In this document: in pieces, positions 35,717 through 44,088 of the stretch
How the letters are laid out: the number at the start of each line of letters is the position of its first letter
Numbering within the stretch: the stretch's first letter is position 1
Assembly: GCA_965284645.1 (NCBI GenBank)
Contig: OZ260106.1
Coordinates: forward strand, 2,046,001-2,110,000
Origin: JAIBAJ01 sp965284645
GTDB taxonomy: Bacteria > Bacteroidota > Bacteroidia > JAIBAJ01
DNA length: 64,000 bases
Direction: 5' to 3'
The notes under the pieces: generated by a model
Databases searched by the model: none
What the model was told of the DNA's origin: nothing
The model's input: only the letters and a program-made list of their open reading frames with translations
Position numbers and translations under genes: made by a program

Positions 35717-35806
35717 TTATTTCTTTTTATGTCGGTTTTTCCTTAGACGCTTTTTGCGTTTGTGGGTTGACATCTTATGACGTTTACGTTTTTTTCCGCT
35801 TGGCAT
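35717..35806 (-). CDS. Small basic AURKAIP1/COX24-type protein (probable ribosomal protein)
   Basis: A 29-residue open frame with start ATG at 35806 and stop at 35717: MPSGKKRKRHKMSTHKR, then KKRLRKNRHKKK. Seventeen of 29 residues are Lys or Arg and three are His. The KRHKMSTHKRKKRLRK pattern matches the AURKAIP1/COX24 domain proteins that are conserved in Bacteroidota genomes. Those are related to mitochondrial small-subunit protein mS38 and resemble bS22-type ribosomal peptides. A ribosomal function is my inference; it is too short for most gene finders. It shares a strand with rng and lies in front of it. Confidence 0.85.
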   Translation of the reverse strand: MPSGKKRKRHKMSTHKRKKRLRKNRHKKK

Positions 35807-35849
35807 GAGATTTTCGGATTAATGGTTTAACAATTAGTGAATTAGTTTT

Positions 35850-36677
35850 TTATGATGATTTTAGATCCTGAATGTATTGGTTGATGTTGGCCTCTAGTTC
35901 AGGGTCTTTGTTTTTCGACTTCAATATTTCCAAGGTTTTGATGGCTTCTTCTTTCTTGCCTTGGCGTTGATAAGCGTCGGCAAGGTAGATATAGGCTTCC
36001 AGATAATCAGGTTTTATTTCAATTATTTGATTAAACCTTTCAATAGCTTTATCCAACTGACCACTTTGGATGGAAAAATACCCAAGATTTACCAGTGCGG
36101 TAATGTTTTTAGGATCTTTCCCAACTACATCAAGCAAAAGTTTTACCCCTTGCATAGGTGCTGTTCCAAGCGTTTGAGCGCCTTCGACATAGCAAACACC
36201 TAAGTTAGCTTTGGCTTCCAAGTTGGTAGAATCCTTATCCAATACCGTTTTAAAGCAGGTGATGGCTTTGCGGGTAAAGTATAGTTTTTCTCCGTTCTTC
36301 TCGGTTGTTCTGAAAGCTACCATATACCTGTAACCGGCATTAAACCAATTTTCGGTAGTAGGAGCAAGCAAGGCTAGTTTTTCGATATAAAACCCAGATA
36401 AACCGGCATTTCTAAATGAAGACCAGATATCTGAAATTTTTCTCAAACTTGCCGTATCCGTTTTTGTTTCCCAGCCAGATAGTTCGGCCAAGGATGTACT
36501 ATCCAATCCGTTTTTTGCTTCTGTTTGAAAAGCTTCAAAGGAAAAGCTTGTATCAGCATTGGGAAGGGCCATTTTTTTAGCCATTCCTGCTGGTGCATTC
36601 TTCGGAAGGAAATACAATCCTAGCGCTACGACAGCACACAGGGCAATGGCGCCTAATTGCATGCTTTTCGTATTCAT
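35850..36677 (-). CDS. TPR-repeat protein with N-terminal membrane anchor
   Basis: A 275-residue protein. A single hydrophobic helix (AIALCAVVALGLYFLP, about 9-24) is followed by a soluble region with about four tetratricopeptide repeats, best seen as LVNLGYFSIQSGQLDKAIERF and LEAYIYLADAYQRQGKKEEAI. Tetratricopeptide domains bind partner proteins. Its place between HU and rng is an arrangement seen in other Bacteroidota, but its partner is unknown. The C-terminal helix is likely outside the membrane. Confidence 0.82.
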   Translation of the reverse strand: MNTKSMQLGAIALCAVVALGLYFLPKNAPAGMAKKMALPNADTSFSFEAFQTEAKNGLDSTSLAELSGWETKTDTASLRKISDIWSSFRNAGLSGFYIEKLALLAPTTENWFNAGYRYMVAFRTTEKNGEKLYFTRKAITCFKTVLDKDSTNLEAKANLGVCYVEGAQTLGTAPMQGVKLLLDVVGKDPKNITALVNLGYFSIQSGQLDKAIERFNQIIEIKPDYLEAYIYLADAYQRQGKKEEAIKTLEILKSKNKDPELEANINQYIQDLKSS

Positions 36678-36710
36678 GGACAGTATCTTGAGAAATAAAG
36701 AAGGGAAAAA

Positions 36711-37001
36711 CTATTTTTTCTTTTGAGATTTCTTTACTTTCTCAACAAATGTTTTTGCTGGTCGGAAAGCTGGAATAAAGTGCTCAGGAATTACAATACT
36801 TTGGTTTTTAGTAATAATCCTTCCCGTTTTTGCAGCACGTTTCTTAACAATAAAACTGCCGAATCCACGCAAGTAAACATTGTTACCAGAAGTGATGGAA
36901 GTTTTAACGATTTTCATAAATGCTTCAACAGTAGCAGATACTGCAACTTTTTCAACTCCGGTTTTTTCCGAAATCTCGTTGATGATGTCAGCTTTTGTCA
37001 T
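36711..37001 (-). CDS. hup: HU family DNA-binding protein
   Basis: A 96-residue histone-like DNA-bending protein. MTKADIINEISEKTGV opens the family fold, followed by VYLRGFGSFIVKKRAAKTGR, the DNA-contacting arm with NQSIVIPEHFIPAFRPAK, and a Lys-rich tail (KKSQKKK). The length and order are normal. It is at the head of the minus-strand group that runs to rng. Confidence 0.95.
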   Translation of the reverse strand: MTKADIINEISEKTGVEKVAVSATVEAFMKIVKTSITSGNNVYLRGFGSFIVKKRAAKTGRIITKNQSIVIPEHFIPAFRPAKTFVEKVKKSQKKK

Positions 37002-37273
37002 TGATTTTTAGGTTTTTGAGTTAGTTTTAAGGTGGTTAAATTTTGGGGGTGCAAAAATACGAAGTAAAGTTTAAATATAAAAGGAATGATTTTTGAATTT
37101 AACCGAAAGTGTACCGGTTAAAATAATATCAGAAAATGCAATAAATTAGGAATTGGTAAGCAGAATGCAGTTTGATGAAATTTATCTACTGACCTTTATT
37201 TTCCTGATTAAATCGTCTGTATTGTGGCTGAGAATTAAGATGGATTATTTTTTATAGGTATATTTAAATAATA
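37002..37273. other. Intergenic region, nothing recognised
   Basis: AT-rich sequence of 272 bases between HU and the ACP gene. It probably holds the HU promoter. No gene, RNA or repeat is visible. Confidence 0.4.
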
Positions 37274-37537
37274 TTATTTTTTCGCATTGGTAATTACGAA
37301 ATTATAAAAATCTTGTATTGAAACAATGGTGGTAAAGTCATCGCCCTTTGGTTTAAAACCAAAATTGTCGTCAATAAGTACCACTAAATCAACATAATCA
37401 AGGCTGTCTAAATCCAAAGTATCCTTTAAATTCTTCTCCGGTGATATATCACTGGCTTCCACCTCAAATTCATTAATAAAAATAGCGTTAATCCTTTCGA
37501 TGGTCGCTTGATTGGAATAGGTAGTAGTCTCAGACAT
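37274..37537 (-). CDS. Acyl carrier protein
   Basis: An 87-residue acyl carrier protein. The phosphopantetheine serine lies in the DSL motif of TLDLDSLDYVDLVVLID, near residue 48. It is divergent in charge from a housekeeping AcpP and is followed (upstream on the strand) by a dedicated ketosynthase gene, from which it is separated by 4 bases. This suggests it serves that ketosynthase and not general fatty acid synthesis. Confidence 0.92.
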   Translation of the reverse strand: MSETTTYSNQATIERINAIFINEFEVEASDISPEKNLKDTLDLDSLDYVDLVVLIDDNFGFKPKGDDFTTIVSIQDFYNFVITNAKK

Positions 37538-37541
37538 TATG

Positions 37542-38765
37542 CTATGGTTTAAACTTTTTAATAATCAAGGTGCTATTGGTTCCGCCGAATCCAAAAGAAT
37601 TGGACAAAAATACATCAATGTTCTTTTCCAAAGTCTTATTTGCAATAAAGAGTTTGGCAGAATCATCGTCAGGGGTTTCAAAATTAATGTTTGGTGCAAT
37701 AAAATCATTCTGCATCATCAACATGCTATACACAACTTCACTAGCTCCTGCCATCCAACATTCGTGCCCAGTCATGCTTTTGGTGCTGCTCACAGGGATA
37801 TTTAAATCACCAATGACTGAATAGATGGCCTTGGCTTCGTGCGCATCTCCAATAGGGGTGCTGGTTGCATGGGCGTTGATATAATCCAAATCCTTGGCGT
37901 CTAATCCCGATTCCCGCAAGGCCATGGAAATGCTTCGGGCCGGACCTTCTACTGTGGGTTGTGAAATATGGGCAGCATTGGAGGAAAACCCATATCCGAT
38001 AACCTCGGCAAGTATGGTGGCTCCTCGTTTTACTGCATTTTCGTAACTTTCTAAAATTACCGTGGCGGCACCTCCACTCGGAACCAAACCGTCTCTGTTC
38101 TTATCAAATGGTCTGCTGGCTCGGGTTGGGTCTATTTCCCGCACACTAAAGGCGCCTAATCCATCAAAACTAGCCATGCTTTGTAAATTAAGTTCCTGGG
38201 CTCCTCCGCAAATAATGGCATCAGAAAGTCCATTCTTAATCAAAACATACCCAATCCCAATGGAATGACTTCCGCTGGCACAGGCTGCACTTATAGTGAA
38301 ATTTACTCCTTTCAGCTTAAAAATGGTAGCCAAATTCATGGTTACCGTGCTGTTCATGCTTTGGAAAATATAGCCTGAACCAAGCAATTGGGTGTCTTTT
38401 TTTTCTCTTACGATATCGTTGCTTTCAATAACAGGGCTGGAAGAGCTATCATTGCCATAAAGGATGCCTACCACATGTTGGTCCAAATAATCCTGATCCA
38501 TTCGGGCAATGCGCAACGCCTCTGCTGTGGCCAAATAGGCATATTCACCTTGTTCGGGCAGCATAATCCGTGTTCGGCGGTCTAGAATGCCCTTTAATTG
38601 TGGCTTTTCAATAACTCCGGTAAGAGCCGAACGAAAGCCGAATTCCTTTCTGGCTTGTTCAAATCCTATTCCAGATGTTCCGTTAAACAAGGAATCTCTC
38701 ACCTTGTCCAAATCGGTACCAATGGTGCTGTAAATGCCAATTCCGGTGATTACGACCCTGTGCAT
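37542..38765 (-). CDS. Beta-ketoacyl-ACP synthase (FabF-like)
   Basis: A condensing enzyme of 407 residues with all three catalytic residues visible: Cys in ISAACASGSHSIG near 165, His in HATSTPIGDAHEAKA near 295, and His in SMTGHECWMAGASE near 335. The fold of the family is complete. It sits in a run of ACP, ketosynthase, ketoreductase and aromatic ammonia-lyase genes at 3-4 base spacing. Such sets build aryl-polyene or flexirubin-type pigments from a phenylpropanoid starter. Its direct substrate is not shown by sequence. Confidence 0.92.
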   Translation of the reverse strand: MHRVVITGIGIYSTIGTDLDKVRDSLFNGTSGIGFEQARKEFGFRSALTGVIEKPQLKGILDRRTRIMLPEQGEYAYLATAEALRIARMDQDYLDQHVVGILYGNDSSSSPVIESNDIVREKKDTQLLGSGYIFQSMNSTVTMNLATIFKLKGVNFTISAACASGSHSIGIGYVLIKNGLSDAIICGGAQELNLQSMASFDGLGAFSVREIDPTRASRPFDKNRDGLVPSGGAATVILESYENAVKRGATILAEVIGYGFSSNAAHISQPTVEGPARSISMALRESGLDAKDLDYINAHATSTPIGDAHEAKAIYSVIGDLNIPVSSTKSMTGHECWMAGASEVVYSMLMMQNDFIAPNINFETPDDDSAKLFIANKTLEKNIDVFLSNSFGFGGTNSTLIIKKFKP

Positions 38766-38768
38766 GGT

Positions 38769-39497
38769 TTAACTGTAAAGTCCTCCGTTTACATTAATTA
38801 CTTCCGCAGTAATATAACTGGCATCCGGTGAAGCCAAAAATCCTACTACTGCAGCTACTTCTTCTGGTTTTCCAAATCGGTTCATCGGCACCATTCCTTT
38901 CAATTCGGCCTCGGGTAGGGCAGAGGTCATATCCGTGCTGATAAAGCCGGGTGCTACGGCATTAACCGTTATATTTCTTTTGGCTAGTTCCAAGCCTAAT
39001 GATTTGGTGGCTCCAACTAATCCAGCCTTGGTTGCTGCATAATTAACTTGGCCTGGATTTCCTTTTACTCCTGCCAAAGACACAATATTGATAATTCGGC
39101 CATAACGCTTTCTTACCATGCCTTGCAACAAAGGTTTGGTTACATTAAAGAAACTGTTCAAATTGGTTTGAATTATGCCGTTCCAATCTTCCCATTCCAT
39201 TTGTATCATGAGCATATCCTTGGTAATACCGGCATTGTTTACCAAAACTTCCAAAACATTTTCAGGATGTTCGCTTATCCATTTCTCCAACACTTCTTTG
39301 GATTCCTGGGTATTGGAAACATCAAATTTCACTAACATTCCATTTCCACCATTAGCCCTGATTTCGCCCAAACAGCTTTCGGCTTCGGCATCATTCGAGC
39401 GGTAGTTGATTACCACAAAATAACCCATCGAGGCCAACTTAATGGAAATAGCCCTACCAATTCCGCGCGATCCGCCTGTTACAAGTGCTGTTTTCAT
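38769..39497 (-). CDS. fabG: 3-oxoacyl-ACP reductase (FabG family SDR)
   Basis: A 242-residue short-chain reductase that reduces 3-ketoacyl-ACP with NADPH. Motifs: TGGSRGIGRAISIKLA at the N-terminus, NNAG near 88, Ser in NIVSLAG near 137, and the catalytic YAATKAG (Tyr and Lys) near 151. The ends match FabG (VINVNGGLYS). It lies 3 bases from the ketosynthase gene and 2 bases from the lyase gene, so it is likely the pathway-specific reductase and not the fatty-acid one. Confidence 0.92.
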   Translation of the reverse strand: MKTALVTGGSRGIGRAISIKLASMGYFVVINYRSNDAEAESCLGEIRANGGNGMLVKFDVSNTQESKEVLEKWISEHPENVLEVLVNNAGITKDMLMIQMEWEDWNGIIQTNLNSFFNVTKPLLQGMVRKRYGRIINIVSLAGVKGNPGQVNYAATKAGLVGATKSLGLELAKRNITVNAVAPGFISTDMTSALPEAELKGMVPMNRFGKPEEVAAVVGFLASPDASYITAEVINVNGGLYS

Positions 39498-39499
39498 GC

Positions 39500-41032
39500 T
39501 TAGAATTCCAAATCGTTGTTTTTAAGGTAATTGCTTAGTTTTTCAATTTCCTTGTATTTTGGGGAATCACCAATGAACTTGTCGGAAACCGAACGAATAT
39601 GATCGTACACTTTACGGGTCAAAGGCGACATTTTTTTATCGGATTTAATGTAGTCGATGGCTTGGGCAATAGACATCATTTCAATGGCCAATACATCAAA
39701 GGTATTATCGATTACTTTTTTGGTAATCAAGGCGGCATTGGTTCCCATGCTGACAATATCTTGGTTGTCGTTGTTGCATGGAATACTGTGCACATACATC
39801 GGGTTGCTCAAAGTTTGGTTTTCGGCAGTAGTACTGGTTGCGGTAAATTGCACGCCTTGCATTCCAAAATTCAGACCGAGTTTGCCAAGATTAACAAATG
39901 GAGGAAGGATATTGTTTAATTTATCGTTGAACAAGAAATTCAATTGCCGTTCGGCCAGCATACTGGTTTTGGTCATGGCAATTTTTACTTTGTCCATTTC
40001 CAAAGCTACATAATCGCCATGGAAATTTCCACCGTGAAACACATTCTTTCGTTCGGCATCGATTACCGGATTATCGTTCACTGAATTCAATTCGTCCACC
40101 AATACTTTTTCAGCATATTCCAAGGTATCCCAAACAGGGCCTAAAATTTGAGGTACGCAGCGCACAGAGTAATATTCCTGAACTTTTTCCTTGATCACAT
40201 CCACTTCTACTTTTTTGTTGTAAAGGTGGTCGGGACGGTGTTTGGTTAATTTGCTGCCAGCCAACAATTTACGCATTTCGGCAGCTACAAATGCTTGGCC
40301 GTTGTGGCGTTTGGTGGCATTCAGTTCAAACGAATAGTGGTCGTCGTAGGCTTGAACCACTTCATTGATCATGGCTGAAGCGGCAATCGAATAATGAAGG
40401 GCTCTTTTGGCCAATTGCAGGTTAATCAGTCCAATACCTGTCATGGCAGAGGTTCCGTTCATCAAGGCCAAACCTTCGCGGATATGGATTTGAATAGGTT
40501 TTATTCCTGCCTTTTTGAAAGCTTCTTCGGTTGAAACGATTTTATCTTTGTACCTGGCTTCTCCTTCGCCAATCAAACCCAAAGCCAAATGGGCCAATTG
40601 AACCAAATCGCCACTAGCTCCCACACCTCCATGTTCCAAAATCAAGGGCGAAACATTTTTATTGAGCAGAAGGGCCAAGGTTTCAACCACTTCCGGATGA
40701 ATTCCCGAATATCCTTTTAATAAGGTATTTAGTCGAGCAAGAATTACCCCGCGCAAATAAACATCGGGCAAAGGAGCACCAGCACCCGAGCTATGGCTGC
40801 GAATCAGATTAAATTGTAGCTCTTTCCTATGCTTATCATCAATTTTGAATTGGGCCATGCTGCCAAATCCAGTGTTGATTCCATAAATAACTTTGTCTTT
40901 CGAAAAATTCCCAAGGAATTCAAAGCTTTTCCCCACTTTCTCAATCGCTTCCTTGGTTATTTCAACCTTGGCCTGTCCTTGAACGATTTGAGAAAAATGG
41001 TTTGAATCGAGTTCTCCGCTCCCTATTTTCAT
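39500..41032 (-). CDS. Tyrosine ammonia-lyase (HAL/PAL family), flexirubin-type
   Basis: A 510-residue aromatic amino acid lyase. The catalytic MIO group would form from Ala139-Ser140-Gly141 in HGGVGASGDLVQLAHL, and the catalytic Tyr50 is in IYGINTGFG. NLIRSHSSGAG (His80) and NPMYVHSIPCNNDNQD are strikingly like the Flavobacterium johnsoniae enzyme that makes p-coumarate for flexirubin, and differ from histidase. A His at the selectivity position favours tyrosine over phenylalanine, from family knowledge. It is the first gene of the four-gene operon that ends with an ACP. Confidence 0.88.
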   Translation of the reverse strand: MKIGSGELDSNHFSQIVQGQAKVEITKEAIEKVGKSFEFLGNFSKDKVIYGINTGFGSMAQFKIDDKHRKELQFNLIRSHSSGAGAPLPDVYLRGVILARLNTLLKGYSGIHPEVVETLALLLNKNVSPLILEHGGVGASGDLVQLAHLALGLIGEGEARYKDKIVSTEEAFKKAGIKPIQIHIREGLALMNGTSAMTGIGLINLQLAKRALHYSIAASAMINEVVQAYDDHYSFELNATKRHNGQAFVAAEMRKLLAGSKLTKHRPDHLYNKKVEVDVIKEKVQEYYSVRCVPQILGPVWDTLEYAEKVLVDELNSVNDNPVIDAERKNVFHGGNFHGDYVALEMDKVKIAMTKTSMLAERQLNFLFNDKLNNILPPFVNLGKLGLNFGMQGVQFTATSTTAENQTLSNPMYVHSIPCNNDNQDIVSMGTNAALITKKVIDNTFDVLAIEMMSIAQAIDYIKSDKKMSPLTRKVYDHIRSVSDKFIGDSPKYKEIEKLSNYLKNNDLEF

Positions 41033-41244
41033 GCCTATAAACCGATATTTGACTAATTTTTACCCCTTTGAAGATAATTTTTCAAAGAAAGAGCAAAGAT
41101 ACAGCTAATGTTAAATTTCAAAAATTTCAACAGCCATATTTTTCGATTTTCTTACTAATTGTTTAATTCTTCGCTCTTTTCTCTTTTTTGATGGGCTAAT
41201 TTCCTTTCATTTGTACTTCATTTTAGCAGGAGTTAAATTTAGGT
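41033..41244. other. Divergent intergenic region, nothing distinctive
   Basis: The 212-base gap between the lyase and MBL gene starts probably holds both promoters. I see no repeat or RNA gene. Confidence 0.4.
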
Positions 41245-41898
41245 ATGTTGCAGGTTAAGAAATTCACATTCAATCCTTTTCAAGAAAACACCTTTGTTGT
41301 TTGGGACGAAAGTTTGGACTGTGTTCTTGTTGATCCGGGTTGTTATGGCCCTGACGAACAAAATGCCTTGGTTCAGTTTATCGAGAAAAACGGACTTAAA
41401 CCCGTCTTGAATTTGAATACGCATGCTCATATCGACCATGTGATGGGCAATCGGTTTTTGTTGGAAAAATATGGCTTGGAACCCCTCATGCACGAGGCCG
41501 ATTTAAGAACGCTCAAAGCTGCGGCTCCCTATGGCGTATTGATTGGTTTGCGTATGGACGATCCTCCCATTCCTACCCAGTTTTTGGATGTGTCGAAACC
41601 GATTCAATTTGGCAAAACCACTTTTTCGGTGTTTTTCACTCCTGGCCATGCTCCCGGACATGTGAGTTTTTACCACGCTGCTTCTCATTCCTTGTTTTCG
41701 GGCGATGTACTTTTTCAAGGAGGAATTGGTCGCTATGATTTGCCCGGTGGCCATTACGAAACCTTGATGAACAGCATTACCGAGGTTTTATTTGCCTTGC
41801 CTCCCGAAACAAAAGTGTATTGCGGGCATGGACCAGAAACAAGCTTAGGATACGAAAAGGAAAGAAATCCCTTTGTTTTGGAATTTTTGCAGGGTTAA
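41245..41898 (+). CDS. MBL-fold metallo-hydrolase (glyoxalase II-like)
   Basis: A 217-residue metallo-beta-lactamase fold hydrolase. The metal-binding motif THAHIDH is near residues 57-63, followed by FTPGHAPGHVSFYH (about 131-145), FSGDVLFQGGIGRYDLPGG and YCGHGPETSLGYE with a further metal-binding His. The order is typical of glyoxalase II-type and other MBL hydrolases in Bacteroidota. The substrate is not predictable. It is alone on the plus strand, with the pigment-type operon divergent and a repeat island behind it. Confidence 0.9.
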   Translation: MLQVKKFTFNPFQENTFVVWDESLDCVLVDPGCYGPDEQNALVQFIEKNGLKPVLNLNTHAHIDHVMGNRFLLEKYGLEPLMHEADLRTLKAAAPYGVLIGLRMDDPPIPTQFLDVSKPIQFGKTTFSVFFTPGHAPGHVSFYHAASHSLFSGDVLFQGGIGRYDLPGGHYETLMNSITEVLFALPPETKVYCGHGPETSLGYEKERNPFVLEFLQG

Positions 41899-41915
41899 GT
41901 AGGTTGTTTTTTGTG

Positions 41916-42055
41916 GGCGGGCCCCCATCCGCCATTACCATCAGCAAGTTATAAACCATTTACCCAGGCGGCTGGGGCCAGGCTTTCGGCGGTAGTCCTC
42001 GGTCTGCTCCGTGCCTCCGCATTCCTGTGGGCTACACTGCCTCTATCCTTGCCCG
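41916..42055 (+). repeat. GC-rich dispersed element, subtype A, copy 2
   Basis: Starts GGCGGGCCCCC. The stem arms are CCCATCCGCC and GGCGGCTGGG (one mismatch), and it ends CTATCCTTGCCCG. The body GTCCTCGGTCTGCTCCGTGC matches the copy at 32303-32444. Confidence 0.85.
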
Positions 42056-42354
42056 GGGCCTCCGTGCCCGGTTTTTGGTGAAGTACGGGGCAGTGGTATT
42101 CCATGCCTGGGTTTTGGCGATGTTTGTTTCCTGCTCGCTGCAATTGGGTTACAAACTACTTTATAGAATTGGATTTGCTAAAAAAGGTAGAAAAAGGCAA
42201 AAAGGAATTATTCTAGAAAGATGCAAAAAGTTCGATTTCAAAAACTCCCGCTCGCCCCCGTTGCAAAAGGTAGCGAGCTGGGGGATTTGGATTAAAAATG
42301 TAAAAGCCCAAGCGGAGTATAAACTTAGTTTCTTGCTACTGCCTAGGCGGATGG

Positions 42355-42492
42355 TTCGGGCAGGGATAGCAGTGGAAAGCCCACAACGGACTGAGCGAAA
42401 GCGAAAGGCGTGAGGACTTGCAACGAATAGCCCGACCATTCGCCTTGCTTAAGTGATAAAATGGGAAAATGGTTTTGCGAATGGGGCCCGCC
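42355..42492 (-). repeat. GC-rich dispersed element, subtype B, copy 3
   Basis: The core at 42363-42437 matches 12903-12977 at about 71 of 75 positions. The terminal stem, CCATTCGC (42436-42443) with GCGAATGG (42477-42484), shows a compensatory change from the equivalent stem at 12976 and 13021. It ends GGGGCCCGCC, the mirror of the element A start. Confidence 0.87.
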
Positions 42493-42503
42493 AAAGAAAA
42501 AAA

Positions 42504-43067
42504 CTAAGAATCAACATGGGACTCTTTATTTAGTGACGATTTTTCGGTCTTGTTTTTATCTTTCAAAATCTTTTTCTTCTTTGATTTTCCTGGTACTTTT
42601 TTGGAATTTTTTACCTTTTTTAAGTTGTGCAAAAACTCGGCTTCTTCGATGCTATGTGATTCGTGTACAGCCATATCCTTTTCTGCTTTTTTACTTAGGA
42701 GGACATAGAATTTGAAAAGGGTTTCCATTTCTGCTTCACTTAAATCTTCCACATCGAGGAGGCGATTCGAAGCTTTTTTCTGGGAGGCAATCAATTCATT
42801 AAGCTTCAGTTTAAAGGCCAAGGAATCGAGGTTTTGGCTTTTTTGAATCAAGAAAACCATCAAGAAGGTAATGATGGTGGTGCTGGTATTGATAACCAAT
42901 TGCCAGGTATCGCTGTAGCCGAAAATGGGGCCGGTAAGCAACCATAGAATAACGATGGTTAGAGCGGCAAAAAAGGCATAGGAAGAACCGGAGGCTTTGG
43001 CTACTTTGAGGGCAAATTGCTCAAAATAGGACTTGGAGGGTTTATGGTTTTCGGAAGTTAGAAACAT
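42504..43067 (-). CDS. Low-affinity iron permease family protein
   Basis: A 187-residue membrane protein of the low-affinity iron permease family. Two hydrophobic helices (FFAALTIVILWLLTGPIFG, about 34-52, and LVINTSTTIITFLMVFLIQ near 57-75) carry the family core, ending QKSQNLDSLAFKLKLNELI. The rest is helical and highly charged, with a Lys-rich tail. In fungi the family is linked to iron uptake, but the bacterial role is unproven, and two helices is few for a transporter. The 3' end borders the repeat island. Confidence 0.87.
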   Translation of the reverse strand: MFLTSENHKPSKSYFEQFALKVAKASGSSYAFFAALTIVILWLLTGPIFGYSDTWQLVINTSTTIITFLMVFLIQKSQNLDSLAFKLKLNELIASQKKASNRLLDVEDLSEAEMETLFKFYVLLSKKAEKDMAVHESHSIEEAEFLHNLKKVKNSKKVPGKSKKKKILKDKNKTEKSSLNKESHVDS

Positions 43068-43103
43068 GGAACAAATGAACGCCTAATTCCTTGATAAACC
43101 CTT

Positions 43104-44054
43104 TTATTTTTTGCAGAATTTATTGCGGGCTACCACGGCATTTTCGAGTCCAAGGTCGGAGGCTTTCAAAATATCCTCGCAGCCATCTTCGGCATTGCCA
43201 GCTGCCACTTTGGAGATACCTCGGTTTAGGTACGAATCAGCATCCAAGGGGTTTAATTCAATGGCCTTGGAGTAATCTTGAATGGCTTTCTGGGTATTAT
43301 CCATGGCATCGAAGGCGATACCTCTGTTGTAATAAATATCCGGATCATCCGGTTTCAAAAGAATGGCTTTGGTGTAATCGGCAATTGCAAAATCAGGCTT
43401 TTTAAGCATGTTGTGACAGATGCCACGGTTGAGTAGTGCATCGATATTGTTGGGGTTTATAGCGAGGCAACGGTCTAAATCGGACACGGCTTCTTCGAAT
43501 TTCTCGAGTCTGATTTGGGCCATACCACGGTACAGGAATACCTTTTCATCGTTGGGATTTAATTTAATGGCCAGTTCAAATTCAACGATAGCGGCAAATT
43601 GATCACCTAGATTATGTAAAGCCAAGCCACGGTTTAGATGTGCTTCCCGGTCGTTGGGAAACATTTTTTCGGCTATGGTAAGATCCTCTAGGGCTTTTTT
43701 GTAATTCTGTTCATTGTTGTAAAGGATGCCACGGTATTTGTAGGCCTCGTTGAAATTGGGATCGATAACAATGGCGCGACTAAAATCAGAAATAGCATCG
43801 ATGTTTCGACGGGTAGCATAATAGGCTAAGCCTCTGTAATAGTAGGATTTTGCATCGTTTTCTTTTAATTTGATGGCCTTGGTAAAGTCGGCAATGGCTG
43901 ATTCGTACTTTCCGGTTTGAGCATTTACCAGTCCTGAATTAAAAGCCTTTTCAAAGGTTTCTTGGGCCTTTCCGAACGAAGAAAGAAGCAGAAGGCCAAG
44001 CAGGAAGCTGAAGGAAATAAGCTTTTTCAAGGAAGGGATCAATTTTGGGTTCAA
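43104..44054 (-). CDS. Exported TPR-repeat protein
   Basis: A 316-residue protein. Its signal peptide (about residues 1-31) ends at GKAQE. It carries about seven tetratricopeptide repeats through residues 33-300; examples are AYYATRRNIDAISDFSRAI and LHNLGDQFAAIVEFELAIK. There is no visible membrane helix after the signal, so it is probably periplasmic or outer-membrane associated. It lies downstream of the propeller/SpoIIE gene on the same strand, 34 bases away, so it may scaffold that signalling protein. The binding partner is unknown. Confidence 0.87.
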   Translation of the reverse strand: MNPKLIPSLKKLISFSFLLGLLLLSSFGKAQETFEKAFNSGLVNAQTGKYESAIADFTKAIKLKENDAKSYYYRGLAYYATRRNIDAISDFSRAIVIDPNFNEAYKYRGILYNNEQNYKKALEDLTIAEKMFPNDREAHLNRGLALHNLGDQFAAIVEFELAIKLNPNDEKVFLYRGMAQIRLEKFEEAVSDLDRCLAINPNNIDALLNRGICHNMLKKPDFAIADYTKAILLKPDDPDIYYNRGIAFDAMDNTQKAIQDYSKAIELNPLDADSYLNRGISKVAAGNAEDGCEDILKASDLGLENAVVARNKFCKK

Positions 44055-44088
44055 TTTAACTGAATTTTTTTAAATAAGGTTATTGATT

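Larger units (their letters stand above)
41899..42503. other. Repeat island between MBL and iron permease genes
   Basis: A 605-base gap between convergent genes. It contains GC-rich element A (41916-42055), about 300 bases of unrelated sequence, and element B (42355-42492) in the opposite orientation. Frames crossing it do not look like proteins. Confidence 0.8.

Noticed and set aside
42027..42413. 128-residue plus-strand frame in the 41.9-42.5 kb island
   Set aside because: Its ends lie in both GC-rich elements, with a Lys-rich middle of no known family; likely noise.
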